64,000 nt of DNA, taken from NCBI RefSeq assembly GCF_052324685.1, contig NC_135212.1, positions 4,688,079 to 4,752,078 of the forward strand. The letters are read 5' to 3'. Position 1 is the first letter of the stretch. Every line of letters begins with the position of its first letter. The notes under the pieces were generated by a model. That model saw only the letters and a list, made by a program, of their open reading frames with translations. It was not told where the DNA came from and did no database searches. Made by a program: the position numbers and the translations under genes. Of the stretch, positions 21,997-36,524 are shown one piece after another. The DNA comes from Brachyhypopomus gauderio (Eukaryota; Chordata; Actinopteri; Gymnotiformes; Hypopomidae).

Positions 21997-23230
21997 TAGG
22001 GTTGCAGCGGTAACCGGTTTCACGGTATACCACGGTATTAAAATGCACGGTTATCATACCGTGTGCGTTTGCTTATTACCGGTAAAAAGCAAGCCAGCGG
22101 AGAAACTGACCCGCGCATGCGCAACTCCGCTCCGGTTCAGCTACTAAGCACACAGCAGTGAGAATGGCAGAAAGTGCATTAGACTTAACAAATTTTTTAA
22201 CAAAAAAAAAAGCTTAACTAAAATCAGCGGCGAAAATGACGTAATCGCGGTGGCTCCGCCGGTGAGCGCGGGTCTCGCGCGCTGTCGATTCGCGAGGTCG
22301 TGCACGTCTCGAATTTTGTAACTTTGCGCGCGTCGCGCCTCAGCGCAATGAACAAAGTCATGTTTGCAGGGTTCATACACCTTTATAAGGTGGAATTAAA
22401 GCACTTGTACGTAACTTTAAAGGTCCGTTTCAATATTTCCCAGCACCTTAAACTTAATTAAGTTAAATATTTATACATATACTCAAAATAATTCGCTTTT
22501 TATTAAATTATTTAATGGTTGTTTATTTTCAAAACGCCCAGTCTTAACGTCTTCACTTTCTCTCGTGTTTCGTCCTGGAATTACAAGAGGCTCGTATTTG
22601 TTAACGTAATACAAAAGAACTGTGCCGAGTCGCGCGCTACGGTCACTAGTGAAAGTGTAAATCCATAGATTTTTAAGGTCCTTGCTTTCACTGGATGTGA
22701 AAGATGCCATTAATTTACATGCGTTCATTTTCAAAATTTTACGTGCCTGTTTTTCATATGTTAAAACCAGACTCGGTGTGAAAGCCTTAAAATAGAAATC
22801 TCTATTGTGAGGGTCATGTCAGAAATAAATCCTCTCTTTCTGCAGTATCTGGTTATATTCTAACTTGGCAGTACAACGGACGTTTACAACAGTTGTTGAT
22901 CAGACACTGACCCAGGTTGAGTTTATCAGATATTAAATAATTTAAACTTAAATAATTGTACTGAAATCCATGATTTAGGTTTATCTAATTTTGCAGTATT
23001 TATTTAAACATGTGTACAGCTTATTTTTTTAAAGGAGACATTTTGTATACAATAGTTCCAGGTTTCTACAATAAATAGTTAATTGAACAAAAAAAACTTG
23101 TAATTTCTTTAAGGGTCAGTGTATCTTTTAATAATATACAAACTAACTGTGATACCGTGATAACCGTGATACCGCGGTATTTTCTGAGACGGTTATCATA
23201 CCGTGAAAATCTCATACCGTTGCAACCCTA
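21997..23230. mobile_element. hAT element, copy 2 of the composite (1234 bp)
   Basis: Same length, orientation and ends as copy 1. By eye I find one clear difference (ACGTTCTCTC in copy 1, ACTTTCTCTC here, near 22557). Immediately right is GTTCATAT (23231-23238), matching the sequence left of copy 1. The inner junction has no GTTCATAT. It also carries the shared module at about 22227-22627. Confidence 0.88.
22227..22627 (+). repeat. Shared module, copy C2
   Basis: Same content as copy C1 within the second hAT of the composite, apart from one base seen by eye near 22557. Confidence 0.78.
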
Positions 23231-23238
23231 GTTCATAT

Positions 23239-23300
23239 GTTAGTCTGTGGGTAAACTTACAAAATCAGCAAGGGATCAAATAATTATTTGCTCCACTGTA
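23239..23300 (-). mobile_element. Terminal repeat of the interrupted Tc1-like element
   Basis: Reads TACAGTGGAGCAAATAATTA on the minus strand, ending at a TA. It continues the Tc1 relic at 19555-19979 when the composite and one GTTCATAT are disregarded. Confidence 0.7.
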
Positions 23301-23934
23301 TATTATAAGTCACAAGGCCTGTAGTGCACTACTACACTTCCCAAAGAAAACATTTTTATAAAAGCCATAATGGCTATAATGTTATTGTAAAATGTTAATG
23401 TTGAAAAATAAGGGATGCACTAGGCTACCTGTTTCAGCTGCATATATGCCCATTGAGAAGGAAAACATTTCAGTACAATGCAAATTTATTAAAACCATAT
23501 TGTCCCAGTGGCAAGGTGAGGGCAGAGAGGGAGTGGTGCACGACACAACATTTATTAACATGACAAATACACAGATGACAAGACAAATAAAAATTCAAAA
23601 ACCTACCACATCGTCATACTAAGCTACATGTCTGCTGTGTCATTTCTGGAGTGTGACTGGACATGTGTGATGGATCATCACAGGGTGTTGGAATGATACA
23701 TGTTTATACTTCTCATCCCACCACAGTCAGATCACAGTCTATCTGGATGGCACAATCTATCTGGATAGTTTTTTTTATGTGTCCTGCCAGATTGAAAAAC
23801 AAGTCAAAATAAAATAGGATTAACAAGGTAGAAAGTACAGATAATTGGATAAAAATGTAAGAAGTTTTTTTTCCAGAAATGTATCAATACCCAAAATTTC
23901 AACTCAAGTAAGGGAGCAAAGTATTTGTATTTTG
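23301..23934. other. Unassigned 3' flank of the zinc-finger gene
   Basis: No recognisable gene. It probably includes the 3' UTR of the minus-strand zinc-finger gene that ends at 23935. Confidence 0.35.
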
Positions 23935-26904
<2,970 letters not shown>

Positions 26905-27120
26905 CTGTGTGTATATATAATGAGATTCAGAGATACTGTGTCAACACTGTGTAAAAGGATGTATAACCCAGCCTGTGTGTGTAATGAGATTCAGAGATAC
27001 TGTGTTAACACTGTGTAAAAGGATGTATAACCCAGCCTGTGTGTGTAATGAGATTCAGAGATACTGTGTTAACACTGTGTAAAAGGATGTATAACCCAGC
27101 CTGTGTGTGTAATGAGATTG
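26905..27120. repeat. 64-bp minisatellite, 3 units plus partial
   Basis: AATGAGATTCAGAGATACTG starts at 26919, 26983 and 27047 (constant 64-bp step), with a fourth partial start at 27111. Each unit includes GTGTAAAAGGATGTATAACC. Confidence 0.9.
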
Positions 27121-27501
27121 GGAGTCTGTTCAAAGACCCCAAAACAACCAAGGCCGCATTACGTATCCAAATCCAAAGGGTAAAATTGGGCCTACAGGCT
27201 ACCTGTAGGTTGTGTGTGTGTGTTTTAAATGGTTGCCGATTTGTCTGGATGCTGAGGAATTTGTCACAGGTTTAAAAAATAACTCACCTCTTCAGATGAT
27301 CTCATCAGATGATCAACATTCACGTAGGACTGCAAATGATTTGAAAAATATTTTTTTACATTTTGACACTTCATACTTCACACTTCCATATTTATAAAAA
27401 AAATTATATAAAAAATAAAAAATCCACTTTATTCCAAATGTTCCTCAACATAGATCTCATTTCTTATTAAACGCCATGTCATTTTTACAGCGCATCTGTA
27501 A
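27121..27501. other. Unassigned
   Basis: No coding or RNA gene seen. It ends in TAA (27499-27501), the target duplication of the following element. Confidence 0.4.
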
Positions 27502-27807
27502 GGGCGTACTCACACTAGGCACGGTTTGCTGGTTCCGTGCTGGGGCCCAGTTATCCAACCTCCCCACTCCCCCTCTGGGCTGCACTCACACTGGCTTTAT
27601 CAAGCCGGCCCGAGCACGCTTACGTCATCACAACGTGACTATTTGGAAAAAAAGCACGCTCGCACAACACGATTCTCTTTTTATTGTATTTTTGGAGTCG
27701 TTTTGGGAGTGCAGAAACATGGTGCAAGCACAGATTTATCGATAATTTAACACAACGATTGTCTGCTAATCGCTTTGTCGCTATGACTGTTTAACGTGAG
27801 CGTCGCA

Positions 27808-29117
27808 CAGAGTTGTATAGTAACGAAGTAGAACTACTTCACTACTCTACTTAAGTACTAAAATGCTGTATCTGTACTTTACTGGAGTATTATTTTTTTC
27901 TCATACTTCCACTTTTACTTCACTACATATTTTCCATCAGTTTAATACTTTTACTCCAATACATTTTTTACGTGCTGTATAGTTACTCGTTACAATTATA
28001 AACATGTTAGCTGGCGCTGTCACCGGGTCAAGCGATCAGGCTGTCTTATGAGACCACTGCGCATGCTCCGGTCGCGTCTCGTTTACTCTACTGCTGCCTT
28101 CGCTGAACACTTGATCTTCGTAATCTAGGTTCACTTGACACGTCGTGACTGCCGCAAGGGTCCGCGCGGCAAAAATGACGCAATCGCGGTGGCTCCAACA
28201 ATGCACGTTGGCCACGCGCGGTTGCATCGCGAGGTCGTGCGCCTCTCGATTTTTGTGCGTGCGAAGTTACAAGGTGGAATTCATGCACTTGTACGGCACT
28301 TTGAAGGTCCATTTCAGTATTTTCCAGCACCTTCAGCTTGATTTACATATTAATACAAATACACATATATTCGAAATTATTCCAAATAATTCGCTTTTTA
28401 GTCTATCTCATTAAAAGAGATGGTACCGTGTTTGGTAACAGCAGAAGAGCGCAGTAAGCACTAGTTAGGTTAGATATCTTAGCTAACTAACGTAATTATG
28501 TTCATGGCGTGCTGCAGAATTCACTTAACATTAGCTGGCAATAAAGGCGACGTGCTGACTAATCATGTGTCTATTTTTATAGTGTAGTGTTTTTATAGGG
28601 TAAGGGCATTTTTTGAGGGTAAACGCAGGGCAGTAGGCTCACCCTTAGAATCCGACGGACGGATTTTACGTCCAAAATACACCTTGTTTTCTCAGCTAAA
28701 TGAAGGCGAATTTGTACTTCTGCGTCAAACCTACGACGTAGCGGGACATAGGTTATCTGTTTTTTGTGTACAAAGTGTTAACCCCAGTTTTTTAAGTACA
28801 TACAGAACACTTGTATTTGTGATCTTTGACATCTTTGATTTGTAAGTGATATATAAAAACAATTGATAATCAAATTTTGATGGCTTTCTTTAATTAATTC
28901 AAAACACAATACTTGTACTTTTTACTTTCAGTACTTGAGTAATACATTTTAGACTAAACTACTTGCAATACTTAAATACAAAAAATGGTGAATACTTCTG
29001 TACTTCTACTTAAGTAAAGTTTTTAAAGAACACTTCAACTTCTACTCAAGTCAATTTTTTGATAGAGTACTTGTACTTTTACTCAAGTATGGGTCTCGAA
29101 TACTTTATACAACACTG
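27808..29117. mobile_element. hAT element nested in the Harbinger MITE
   Basis: The ends are CAGAGTTGTATAGTAACGA and, on the other strand, CAGTGTTGTATAAAGTATTC. The target duplication is GCGTCGCA (27800-27807) against GCGTTGCA (29118-29125), one mismatch. The subterminal regions carry the CTACTTAAGTACT / TACTCAAGTA text of a very common fish hAT family. The interior contains the shared module (about 28146-28400). Confidence 0.8.
28146..28400 (+). repeat. Shared module, copy D (diverged)
   Basis: Contains CGCAATCGCGGTGGCTCC, ATCGCGAGGTCGTGC, CTCTCGATTTTTG, AAGGTGGAATTCATGCACTT, AAGGTCCATTTCAGTATT and CCAGCACCTT. It is clearly collinear with copy C1 but more diverged, with the GCGCCTCAGCGC segment lost. 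Confidence 0.68.
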
Positions 29118-29429
29118 GCGTTGCATCACTGACGTCATGTTTGAGTTCCAGCGAAATGAACCAATCAGACAAGGCACCAAGCGAGCCCGGGCACGGATAG
29201 TCCACGCGAATCGTGCCCTGGCCCACCTCTTCAAGCGGGCCCGAGCACGGTTAACTGGGCCGGGCCTGGGCACGGTTGCAGCGCTCACACTAGCCAAACG
29301 AACCGTGCTTCGGCAGGGAACCGTGCCCGGGCCCGGATCACAGAGCCTAGTGTGAGTACGCCCTAAAAGCTGTAAAAGGTGTTTGAGATCTGCAGTATAG
29401 GCCAGGTCTACTGCCATCTTCTGGTGAAA

Positions 29430-29855
29430 TATAAAATAGCTTTGAGTACGAGTGTATTAATGATGGGAATTATGGGTCTTTGAAGGGAGCCGGATCTTTT
29501 GGCTCCATCCCTTTTAAAGAGCCGTTTACAGAGAGTGATTTACAGACTCAGTGACCACAGCCTGGCCATAGAGAGAGGCAGATATAAACAGTCCTGGCTG
29601 CCCAGAGAGCAGAGGCTGTGTGGTCACTATACGACAGGTGAGGTCCAGACAGAGATGCACTTTCTTCTGCAATGTGAAAAATTCAGACTAACACGTGAAA
29701 TTTACACACACAAATTCATAAAGAAAATCCCAAACTTCCAAACACTAACACAAATTGAACAACTAAAAATCATTCTAGGAGGGGGACACAGCGCCCCCCT
29801 CGCTGCTAAATATGTATCTACATGTCACAGCCTGAGAGACAGTGGGAAACTACCC
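29430..29855 (+). pseudogene. Retroelement C-terminal fragment with zinc-binding tail
   Basis: Frame 29499-29906 gives 'RLSDHSLAIERGRYKQSWLP', then 'LCGHYTTGEVQTEMHFLLQC', 'LTQIEQLKIILGGG' and 'LAAKYVSTCHSLRDS'. This is a C-terminal tail with a C..C...H....C pattern seen after the reverse transcriptase in several fish retroelements; here the second Cys is Tyr. No reverse transcriptase core is adjacent. The exact family is not known to me. Confidence 0.5.
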
Positions 29856-30490
29856 CCCCTTGTGTGTGTGTGTGTGTGTGTGAGATGTGAGAGTGTGTGT
29901 GAATGAAGGTGTGTATATGGCATGAACGAAGGTGAGTGTGTGACCACTAACATTTGTATGAAAATATGTACAGTGTGTGTTTGTGTATCTGTTTAGGTGA
30001 ACAACACCTCCTTAAGTTTGTGCATGTCTGAGTGATGTTTGTGAGAGACATGTATGTGTCGGGGGGGGGGGGGGGTGTGGTATGAAGGTGTGTAGTGAGT
30101 ATGGTGTATATGGTTTGTGTAGTGCATGAAGGTGTATAGTGTGATGTGTATGAAGATGTGCAGTGTGTATGACAACACCTCCTTAAGTAAGTGTGTGTGT
30201 GTGTGTGTGTGGGGAATGGATATGAGAGATGTACATGTGTGTGTGTGGGGGGGAGCTACAGTTTGTGAGAGGATTAGAGTGCAATGTTTGTAGAGTCTAG
30301 TGTGTGTTATGGTGCATGGGACTGTCTGTGGTGTGTATGAAGGTGTAGTGTGTATGGCATATATGATGCATATGTTGTGTGTATGTAATGCTGTGGTGTG
30401 CAGTGTGCATTGTGTGTATGACAACACCTCCTTGGGTATGTACGTGTCTTTGTGGTGTGTGAGAGTTACATGTATGCGCATGTGTGTCTA
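29856..30490. repeat. TG-rich low-complexity tract with interspersed units
   Basis: Long (TG)n and TATG-rich sequence with G runs at about 30061-30074. GACAACACCTCCTT or close variants recur near 29999, 30172 and 30420. Open frames across it on both strands are composition artefacts. Confidence 0.85.
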
Positions 30491-31363
30491 AAACTACGGC
30501 CCGTCTAGAACTGCAGGTCCAGAACTGCAGTTGGCTCTCCGGCTGTGCAATTGGATGATGTAGAACAAATGCGCATAACTCTAAAACGAATTGATCCAAT
30601 GATTAGTTATTTCCGGCATGCCAGAAAGGACAAGTTTCTCTACCATGTAATATTTTAATGGATTTCTAGGTGAAGGATAAACTGCAGTTTATCCAGGAGA
30701 TGTTTGATAATTTTTCATGACAGCACACACAGCAGTTTGAACGGAGTCTGTACGTTAAGCGGTTCGGGATAAATGCACAAATATGGAAAACGAGGAAGCA
30801 GAATGAATAATGCAGTTGAATAATGTTGAGAAAATGTTTTTTTTTTGCTTAGCAATAACATTAGCAACAGTATATTTTGCTCATCAGTAAAAGTGATATT
30901 AACATTAGATATAATTGCTGCCTTAAATACTTTAAGCTATAAATCTTAAGAAGGGCCTCACAAGGCCCATACAGCCTATTGTTGCAACAGAAGATGGTTT
31001 GGTCTACAGGAAGTGTCAGACTCTTGTGAAGTATGTTCTATACTGATGAGCTCCACAGAAGGTGACTTGCAACAACTGCCTGTAACGACATCCAGTCAGG
31101 TTGAGACACCGTAAACATGAAATAGGACTTGTCGCGCTTTTGATCCTCTTTCACCTTAGCACAGCATGTTCGTTGATTGCAAGAGAAAACATTACCAGTC
31201 TTGTCTTTAACCTTTTATTAAAAGTAAATAAAATACAGATTTCTCTGGAGAGAAACTACTCTACCCTGTAGCTTTGTGTGCCGGTCTCTGCCTGAGACAC
31301 TTTTCCTCCTGTACTATTCACCGTATTTCGCCACGCCCACTTTCAAGTGTGCGTTTCTTCCGC
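30491..31363. other. Unassigned
   Basis: No recognisable gene, domain or paired repeat ends. Confidence 0.35.
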
Positions 31364-31530
31364 CTTTGTGTTAGAACTTCCGGTCAGCTATTTTCGCATT
31401 AGTGTACACTACTACATTTTAATGATTTTTTTCATAAAATAGGCATTCTTGTCTATTTACTTCTTTACTTAATTACTTAAAATTACAAAATGAATGCAAG
31501 GAAAAGATGTGGCCACTGATTATAATATAG

Positions 31531-31810
31531 TTACTTATCTGATAGCCTCACAAGCACCCGATGCGTTTGCTTAATCGGAGCTTCATAGCCGAGCCATTTC
31601 TCGGGATAAGGATGATCTGGTGTTGGTTTCCCCTCCACAAAATGATAAGAGCAGACTAATGGACGTTTGGGTGGATGTTTTAAATTTAGCGCCTTCAGCC
31701 TTAGACGCAGGTTCTCTTCTTTGGAAGGCGGTGGATACAAGTTATAAGGTGCCCCACAACACTCAGATCTTTTCGAGCTGTGTTCGTAACACTGTTGGTC
31801 AAGCCAAGTT
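31531..31810 (-). pseudogene. THAP-domain fragment
   Basis: The minus strand reads 'CCGAPYNLYPPPSKEENL', then 'LNLKHPPKRPLVCSYHFV' and 'GKPTPDHPYPEKWLGYEAP'. The CxxH pair of 'CSYHFVEGKP' and the preceding proline match the C-terminal half of THAP fingers; the first Cys pair is represented only by 'CCGAP'. It is truncated. Confidence 0.55.
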
Positions 31811-31846
31811 TTCCTCTTCTTCCATTTATTGTGACACCCTCTAACT

Positions 31847-32484
31847 CAGGAGTGGCCAACCTGCGGCTCTTTGCCTGTTTTCATGGGTCTCCCCAGCCGG
31901 TCCGCTCTCACCTGGACTAACGGTGTGTGCCGTGGCCCGGTTACCTCATCAGCTCTGAGGGCGACACACTACTACACCTTCGTGGTGCGCGGTTTGTTTA
32001 CAAGCCTAGCGACCCGCTAATACTTTTAAAACCTGCGTAGTGGAAAACGGGAGACTAGCGGCATGAAGTATCTGTGATATTGTGATTGTGATTTGAGTCT
32101 CGTTGGTGAGACGCGGTTCTTCTGTCACACGTTTTGGAATAAACCACATACGAGGTGCAGCAAAGGCACCGCACACGACTGAGGGAGCTTCAAAACTACT
32201 GATGCTGTCTGTTCTCTTCTTCCTAAAGATGAGTGCAGGTCAGTGGCGTTGTAACGAGTGTTGATAAGAGTTTATCCACTTTTTACCTAGAAAACAACAG
32301 TTGCGTACATAACAGAGCTCGTAGTGTGCTCCAAACGTGACAAAGTCCTGAAGCACATCACGCCTTGTGTTTATATCGAAGTTTGTGTTCGTTTTTTTAC
32401 TTAATTTGTGTCCATTTTATATCCCCCCCGCTAATAATTTACACTCGCCACCCCTCTTGGTCTCTGACGGGTTGGTCACCTCTG
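31847..32484. mobile_element. 638-bp hAT element with 8-bp TSD
   Basis: The ends are CAGGAGTGGCCAACC and, on the opposite strand, CAGAGGTGACCAACC. CTCTAACT is duplicated at 31839-31846 and 32485-32492. It is non-coding, nested in the THAP-type element. Confidence 0.88.
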
Positions 32485-32583
32485 CTCTAACTGAACATAT
32501 TATGCTAGTCATTTTGTGTTTGTTGTCGTTTTGCTTGTAATCGTTATCAGCGTATCCGTAGCACCGGAAGTTCTAACACAAAG

Positions 32584-33230
32584 CCAACCAAGATGGCCCT
32601 GCCCAGCGTTGTCATGGAAAATAGCGTGAATATAGTGTGGCCTGGGTATAAGCGCCCCTCTCTGTTGGACATAAGAGTTGCACGTACATTCCATACGTTA
32701 AACCTACAGCTGTTTCCTCTCCTAATTTGGGAGCGAGGTCTTCGCTTGCTGACCTTGTCAAATTGACTTACAGAGGCTCATCTTACACATCCAGTTTTTA
32801 GAAAACTGCAGGCACTTAAGAGTATGGGAAAGAGCAGACAAGCATTATTCTCAGACACTCTTGACAATCAGCAATTTGATTAATACTATAATGAAAGGAA
32901 AATATAAAGTAATTAATATAAGAAATTTGGTTAATACTTTAAGACTAGTCAAATTATATAAGGATTATGATAAACTGCTTGATTAATACTGTAATGTAAA
33001 CAAAATATGAAGGAATTAAAATATAATTCCCAACAGACTGTAGGGGTGGAACAGTAGCATATAAAACCAGCCTGTTGCCAGTAACTTTCGGATCTCTCTG
33101 ACTACATGATTTGTATGTACGAGATCCCCGGAGATATCTCTGTTCAAAAATAAATGTTTGGCATTGCAATAATTCTGGTCTGTTGTTCCCGTTATCTCAT
33201 TTTGCATCAAACGAACGCGGTGGGCTGAAG
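32584..33230 (+). mobile_element. LTR-like region with TATA and AATAAA
   Basis: Bases about 32800-33035 match the reverse complement of about 9239-9470: CAGACAAGCATTATTCTCAG, AATACTGTAATGTAA and an end at ATAATTCCCAACA. To the right, CATATAAAACC (about 33058) and AATAAATG (about 33148), followed by TTTTGCATCAAACG, match the R-U5 part of the insert at 9239-10020 in the same orientation. The two parts therefore seem to be inverted relative to each other here. Ends are not resolved. Confidence 0.4.
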
Positions 33231-34269
33231 TGGTTGAGAGACGTACAGAGGCCAACAGTAACAATACAGGGATTTGAAACCCTATAATAGCCAAATATAG
33301 TAATATTTGTATGATAACAAATAAGACATCTGGCTGGGTTAGTTAGCGGTAGCACATCCATTATAAAAACAGTTTGCAACATTTAATTTTCGCACGAGAT
33401 TCAATCGTGAGGAACACCGGAACGAACAAAATTATCTAAAACAAAATAAACTTTACGTGTTAGTGTTACGTACTACTAAGTTAAGTACTTACAGAAGGTC
33501 AATCAGTAGTCCAACACGTCCAGACACCAACACAGTAGACTAATAGACGCAACACAAATAAACGATCGATGCTGATATTTAGGTTAAGAAACCTGTGGTC
33601 TGAAATACCCGATGGTGACGGTAGGGCAGTGGAACAAACCACTGTGGGGCTTATAAAGGGGGAGCACGTAATCCTTCAAAACTTAAAAACAAATATTAAG
33701 CATCTATAATCAGTAGACATTAGTTTCATGCATATTACTATATAAAATTAAAAATAACAAAGTACATAAACTAATTTTAAAAAGAAATGTAATATGACCT
33801 CAGTACATTCAGCACTGCCCACTCAGTCCGTACACTAACCTGCGTGAAGTATAGCTCTTGTATTTCTTTCTGTTCCTCCGGGTAAGCGGTTTCTCACTTA
33901 GTTTGTGAAATAGATCCATATAAACTCGTTACTTAAAAGCATAAGAATGTTGTTATAACAGGTTTTAATATTCAAGATGAGCTAGATTTCGTTTCGTTTT
34001 CCACTCCGTATATCCAAAGTGTTTCATTGAGGTCTAATCTTTTAGATTAAGAGCGTGGCTTTATATTAGAGCGTTTCTATAAAGCTATGTTACTCTGTTC
34101 AGATTCCAGTTACGATGGTGTATTGGGCATGAATTGTTGCTGATATATGAATAAACTACATTATATGGTACAGTAATGAGTCTGTAGTATTATTTCATAT
34201 ACATTCGCTGTTATAATTGCATCTTGGAATCGGTTTCACAGTTCAGCTAGCGTGGATATTCAGCTGCAT
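33231..34269. other. Unassigned AT-rich sequence
   Basis: No gene, paired repeat ends or domains recognised. Confidence 0.35.
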
Positions 34270-34720
34270 TAATCATGCTGATAAACTATATATCTGTTAC
34301 CCTTTCACACAGTAACTTTACTGTATATATATTTACATCATTTACACTGAAAAAAGAGGGAACACATTTAACCAGAACCTGACAAAAGTGATTCCCCCTC
34401 TGTTTATTACAGGTGGAGCAGATTTGATATAAATTAATCATGCTGATAAACTATATCTCTTTTACCATTTCACACAGTAACATTTGAACTATCGGTACCT
34501 CCTTTAACACTGAGAACACAGGGGGAACATATTTAACCAGAGACTGGGAAATTTGGGTTCTTGTAGAATAAAGCTGGAGTATATTTAAGGTACATTATTG
34601 ATGCTGATAAACTATATATAGATTACCATTTCCCTCAGTAACTTTAATACTATCTGCATCACATTTACATTGATAATACAAGGGGGGACACATTTTACCA
34701 GAGCCCCAGAAAAAAGGTGT
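34270..34720. repeat. Diverged tandem repeat, about 165 bp, 3 units
   Basis: Three successive copies begin with ATGCTGATAAACTATAT (about 34275, 34438 and 34598). They share TTACC(A/C)TTTC, CAGTAAC and TTTA(A/C)CCAGA blocks and an ACAC...GGGG(A/G)ACA segment. The copies are clearly diverged, so this is an old array. Confidence 0.7.
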
Positions 34721-35204
34721 ATTCTTTATTCTTGGTTCATTCCGTTCTTTTTTTGTTGTTGCACTGATCCTTCTTGAAGTATGTATTCAACCCGAGCAAA
34801 ATTATAAGCAATGTCCACTGTAATAGATTACACTTCTTATAAACTGAATGCACTGTTATGTAAGTTCATCAGTTCAGCCATTTTACTCTACCAACTTCCT
34901 TGTTTTAACATTAAATATGAGAGTGTACGGAGGAACAGATTTGCTCTGTGTCCAAATATTTTGGACCAGAAGGATCAGTTTCGCCAACACAGACGAAGAC
35001 ATACATGTCATAAGGAAAGACATTGGAAAGTACCTTATGCAGGAATCAGGTAAATCTGATAAACTTAAACCTAAAACCTAATAAAGGGTTTATTTTAAAA
35101 TAAAGTTTTTCTGAACATGGCAGTTTAAGCCCTTTGGTGAGAGTTATTTTATATGCTTTAGGTTTAAGATGAGGGATTTTTTTACTGTGACTATTTCAAC
35201 TAAT
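34721..35204. other. Unassigned
   Basis: Two overlapping short plus-strand frames (34811-35081) show no recognisable domain; I do not call a gene. Confidence 0.35.
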
Positions 35205-36249
35205 GATTCAGATAAGATAAGATGAGATAAGATAATCCTTTATTAATCCCTCAGCGGGGAAATTTGCATTGTTACAGCAGCAGAGAATAGTGTCAGGAAA
35301 TACACATATATAAGATTCAGATATACAAGAGAAATAAATAAAGAGAATAAATATATATGCAATGTATGTAGTTGTAAACAGTTATGGTTATTGCACATGG
35401 TAGATTAAATATTGCACATGGTAGATTTAGATATTGCACATGCAAGAACAGTAAGAGCAGTAAAGTACAGTGAGCAGTCTGTTGTACAGTACAGCTATGG
35501 AGAGCAGTGGCTGTTGTACAGTACAGGTGAACTATGGAGAGCAGTGACTGTTGTACAGTCTGACAGCGTCTGGAAGGAAGGACCTGCGATATCTCTCCTT
35601 CACACAGCATGGGTGCAGCAGCCGGGCACTAAAGGAGCTGCTCAGTGCTGACAGGGAGTGGTGCATGAGGTTGGACAGGTTCTTCAACATGTGCTCGAAT
35701 TTTCTCCTCGTCCTCCTGTCTACCACCACCTCCGCCGGGTCAAGATGCCCCCCCAGGACAGAGCTGGACTTCTTGATGATTTTGTTCAGTCTCTTCCTGT
35801 CAGCGGTGGAGATACTGCTGATTCTCACAATGCTCCCAGCATTCTCCAGGTGAGAGAGAGATCTGTGTAGAAGGTGGATGATGGCATCCTCCACTCCAAT
35901 GCCAGGTTGGAAGGCAAACTGAAGTGGGTCCATTGCTGGACTCACCAGGGGGCGGAGGTGGACAAGAAGCAGTCTCTCCAGGGTCTTCATCAGGTGTGAG
36001 GTTACCTGATAGGCCTGTAGCTATTAAAGTATTTCGGGTGTGGGGTCTTTGGCACTGGTACCACGCAAGATGTTTTCCACAGCTGTGGAACTCTCCCTAA
36101 TCTCAGACTGAGATTAAAGATGTGTCCGTCCACACCACACAACTGCACAGGACTTGAGAAGCCATGAGCTGATTCCATCTGGGCCTGCAGCCTTTCTGAT
36201 CTTGATCTTCCTGAGCTCACCTCTCACCTGGGACATGGTAAATGCCAGA

Positions 36250-36492
36250 CTGAAGTGGGGGGGCTGACTGCTGGAGTGTGTGTCAGCAGGAGAGCCGTTT
36301 GGTGGGGGGGGTTGAGTGGGGGGCAGGCTGCTGGAGTGTGTGTCAGTAGGAGAGCCGTTTGGTGGGGGGGGTTGAGTGGGGGGGGGGGCTGACTGCTGGA
36401 GTGTGTGTCAGTAGGAGAGCCGTTTGGTGGGGGGGGTTGAGTGGGGGGCAGGCTGCTGGAGTGTGTGTCAGCAGGAGAGCCGTTTGGTGGGG
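36250..36492. repeat. G-rich minisatellite, about 60-65 bp, 4 units
   Basis: CTGGAGTGTGTGTCAG recurs at 36271, 36331, 36396 and 36456 (steps 60, 65 and 60), each followed by GGAGAGCCGTTTGGTGG and long G runs. It lies in the linker of the LINE. The G runs could form quadruplexes. Confidence 0.85.
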
Positions 36493-36524
36493 GCTGTGAG
36501 TTGAAAGGGAGGGGGTTGGGTGTA

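Larger units (their letters stand above)
27502..29363. mobile_element. PIF/Harbinger-type MITE split by a hAT
   Basis: A perfect 19-bp inverted repeat, GGGCGTACTCACACTAGGC, stands at both ends, with TAA on each side (27499-27501 and 29364-29366), the 3-bp duplication typical of PIF/Harbinger. Its own sequence is 27502-27807 and 29118-29363; the middle is a nested hAT. No transposase is present in the retained parts. Confidence 0.85.
31364..32583. mobile_element. THAP-type DNA transposon remnant
   Basis: An inverted repeat with core TTTGTGTTAGAACTTCCGGT occurs at 31365-31384 and, reversed, at 32563-32582. Between them is a minus-strand THAP-like zinc-finger fragment and a nested hAT. No target duplication was found, so the pairing of ends rests on the inverted repeat alone. 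Elements coding for THAP proteins include P-like transposons, but the catalytic domain is missing. Confidence 0.6.

Noticed and set aside
29993..30599. His/Thr-rich open frames around 30 kb
   Set aside because: Low-complexity TG/CA tract without conserved sequence.
34811..35081. Overlapping plus-strand frames of about 80 residues
   Set aside because: No domain, no start or splice context, and mutually exclusive frames; likely chance.
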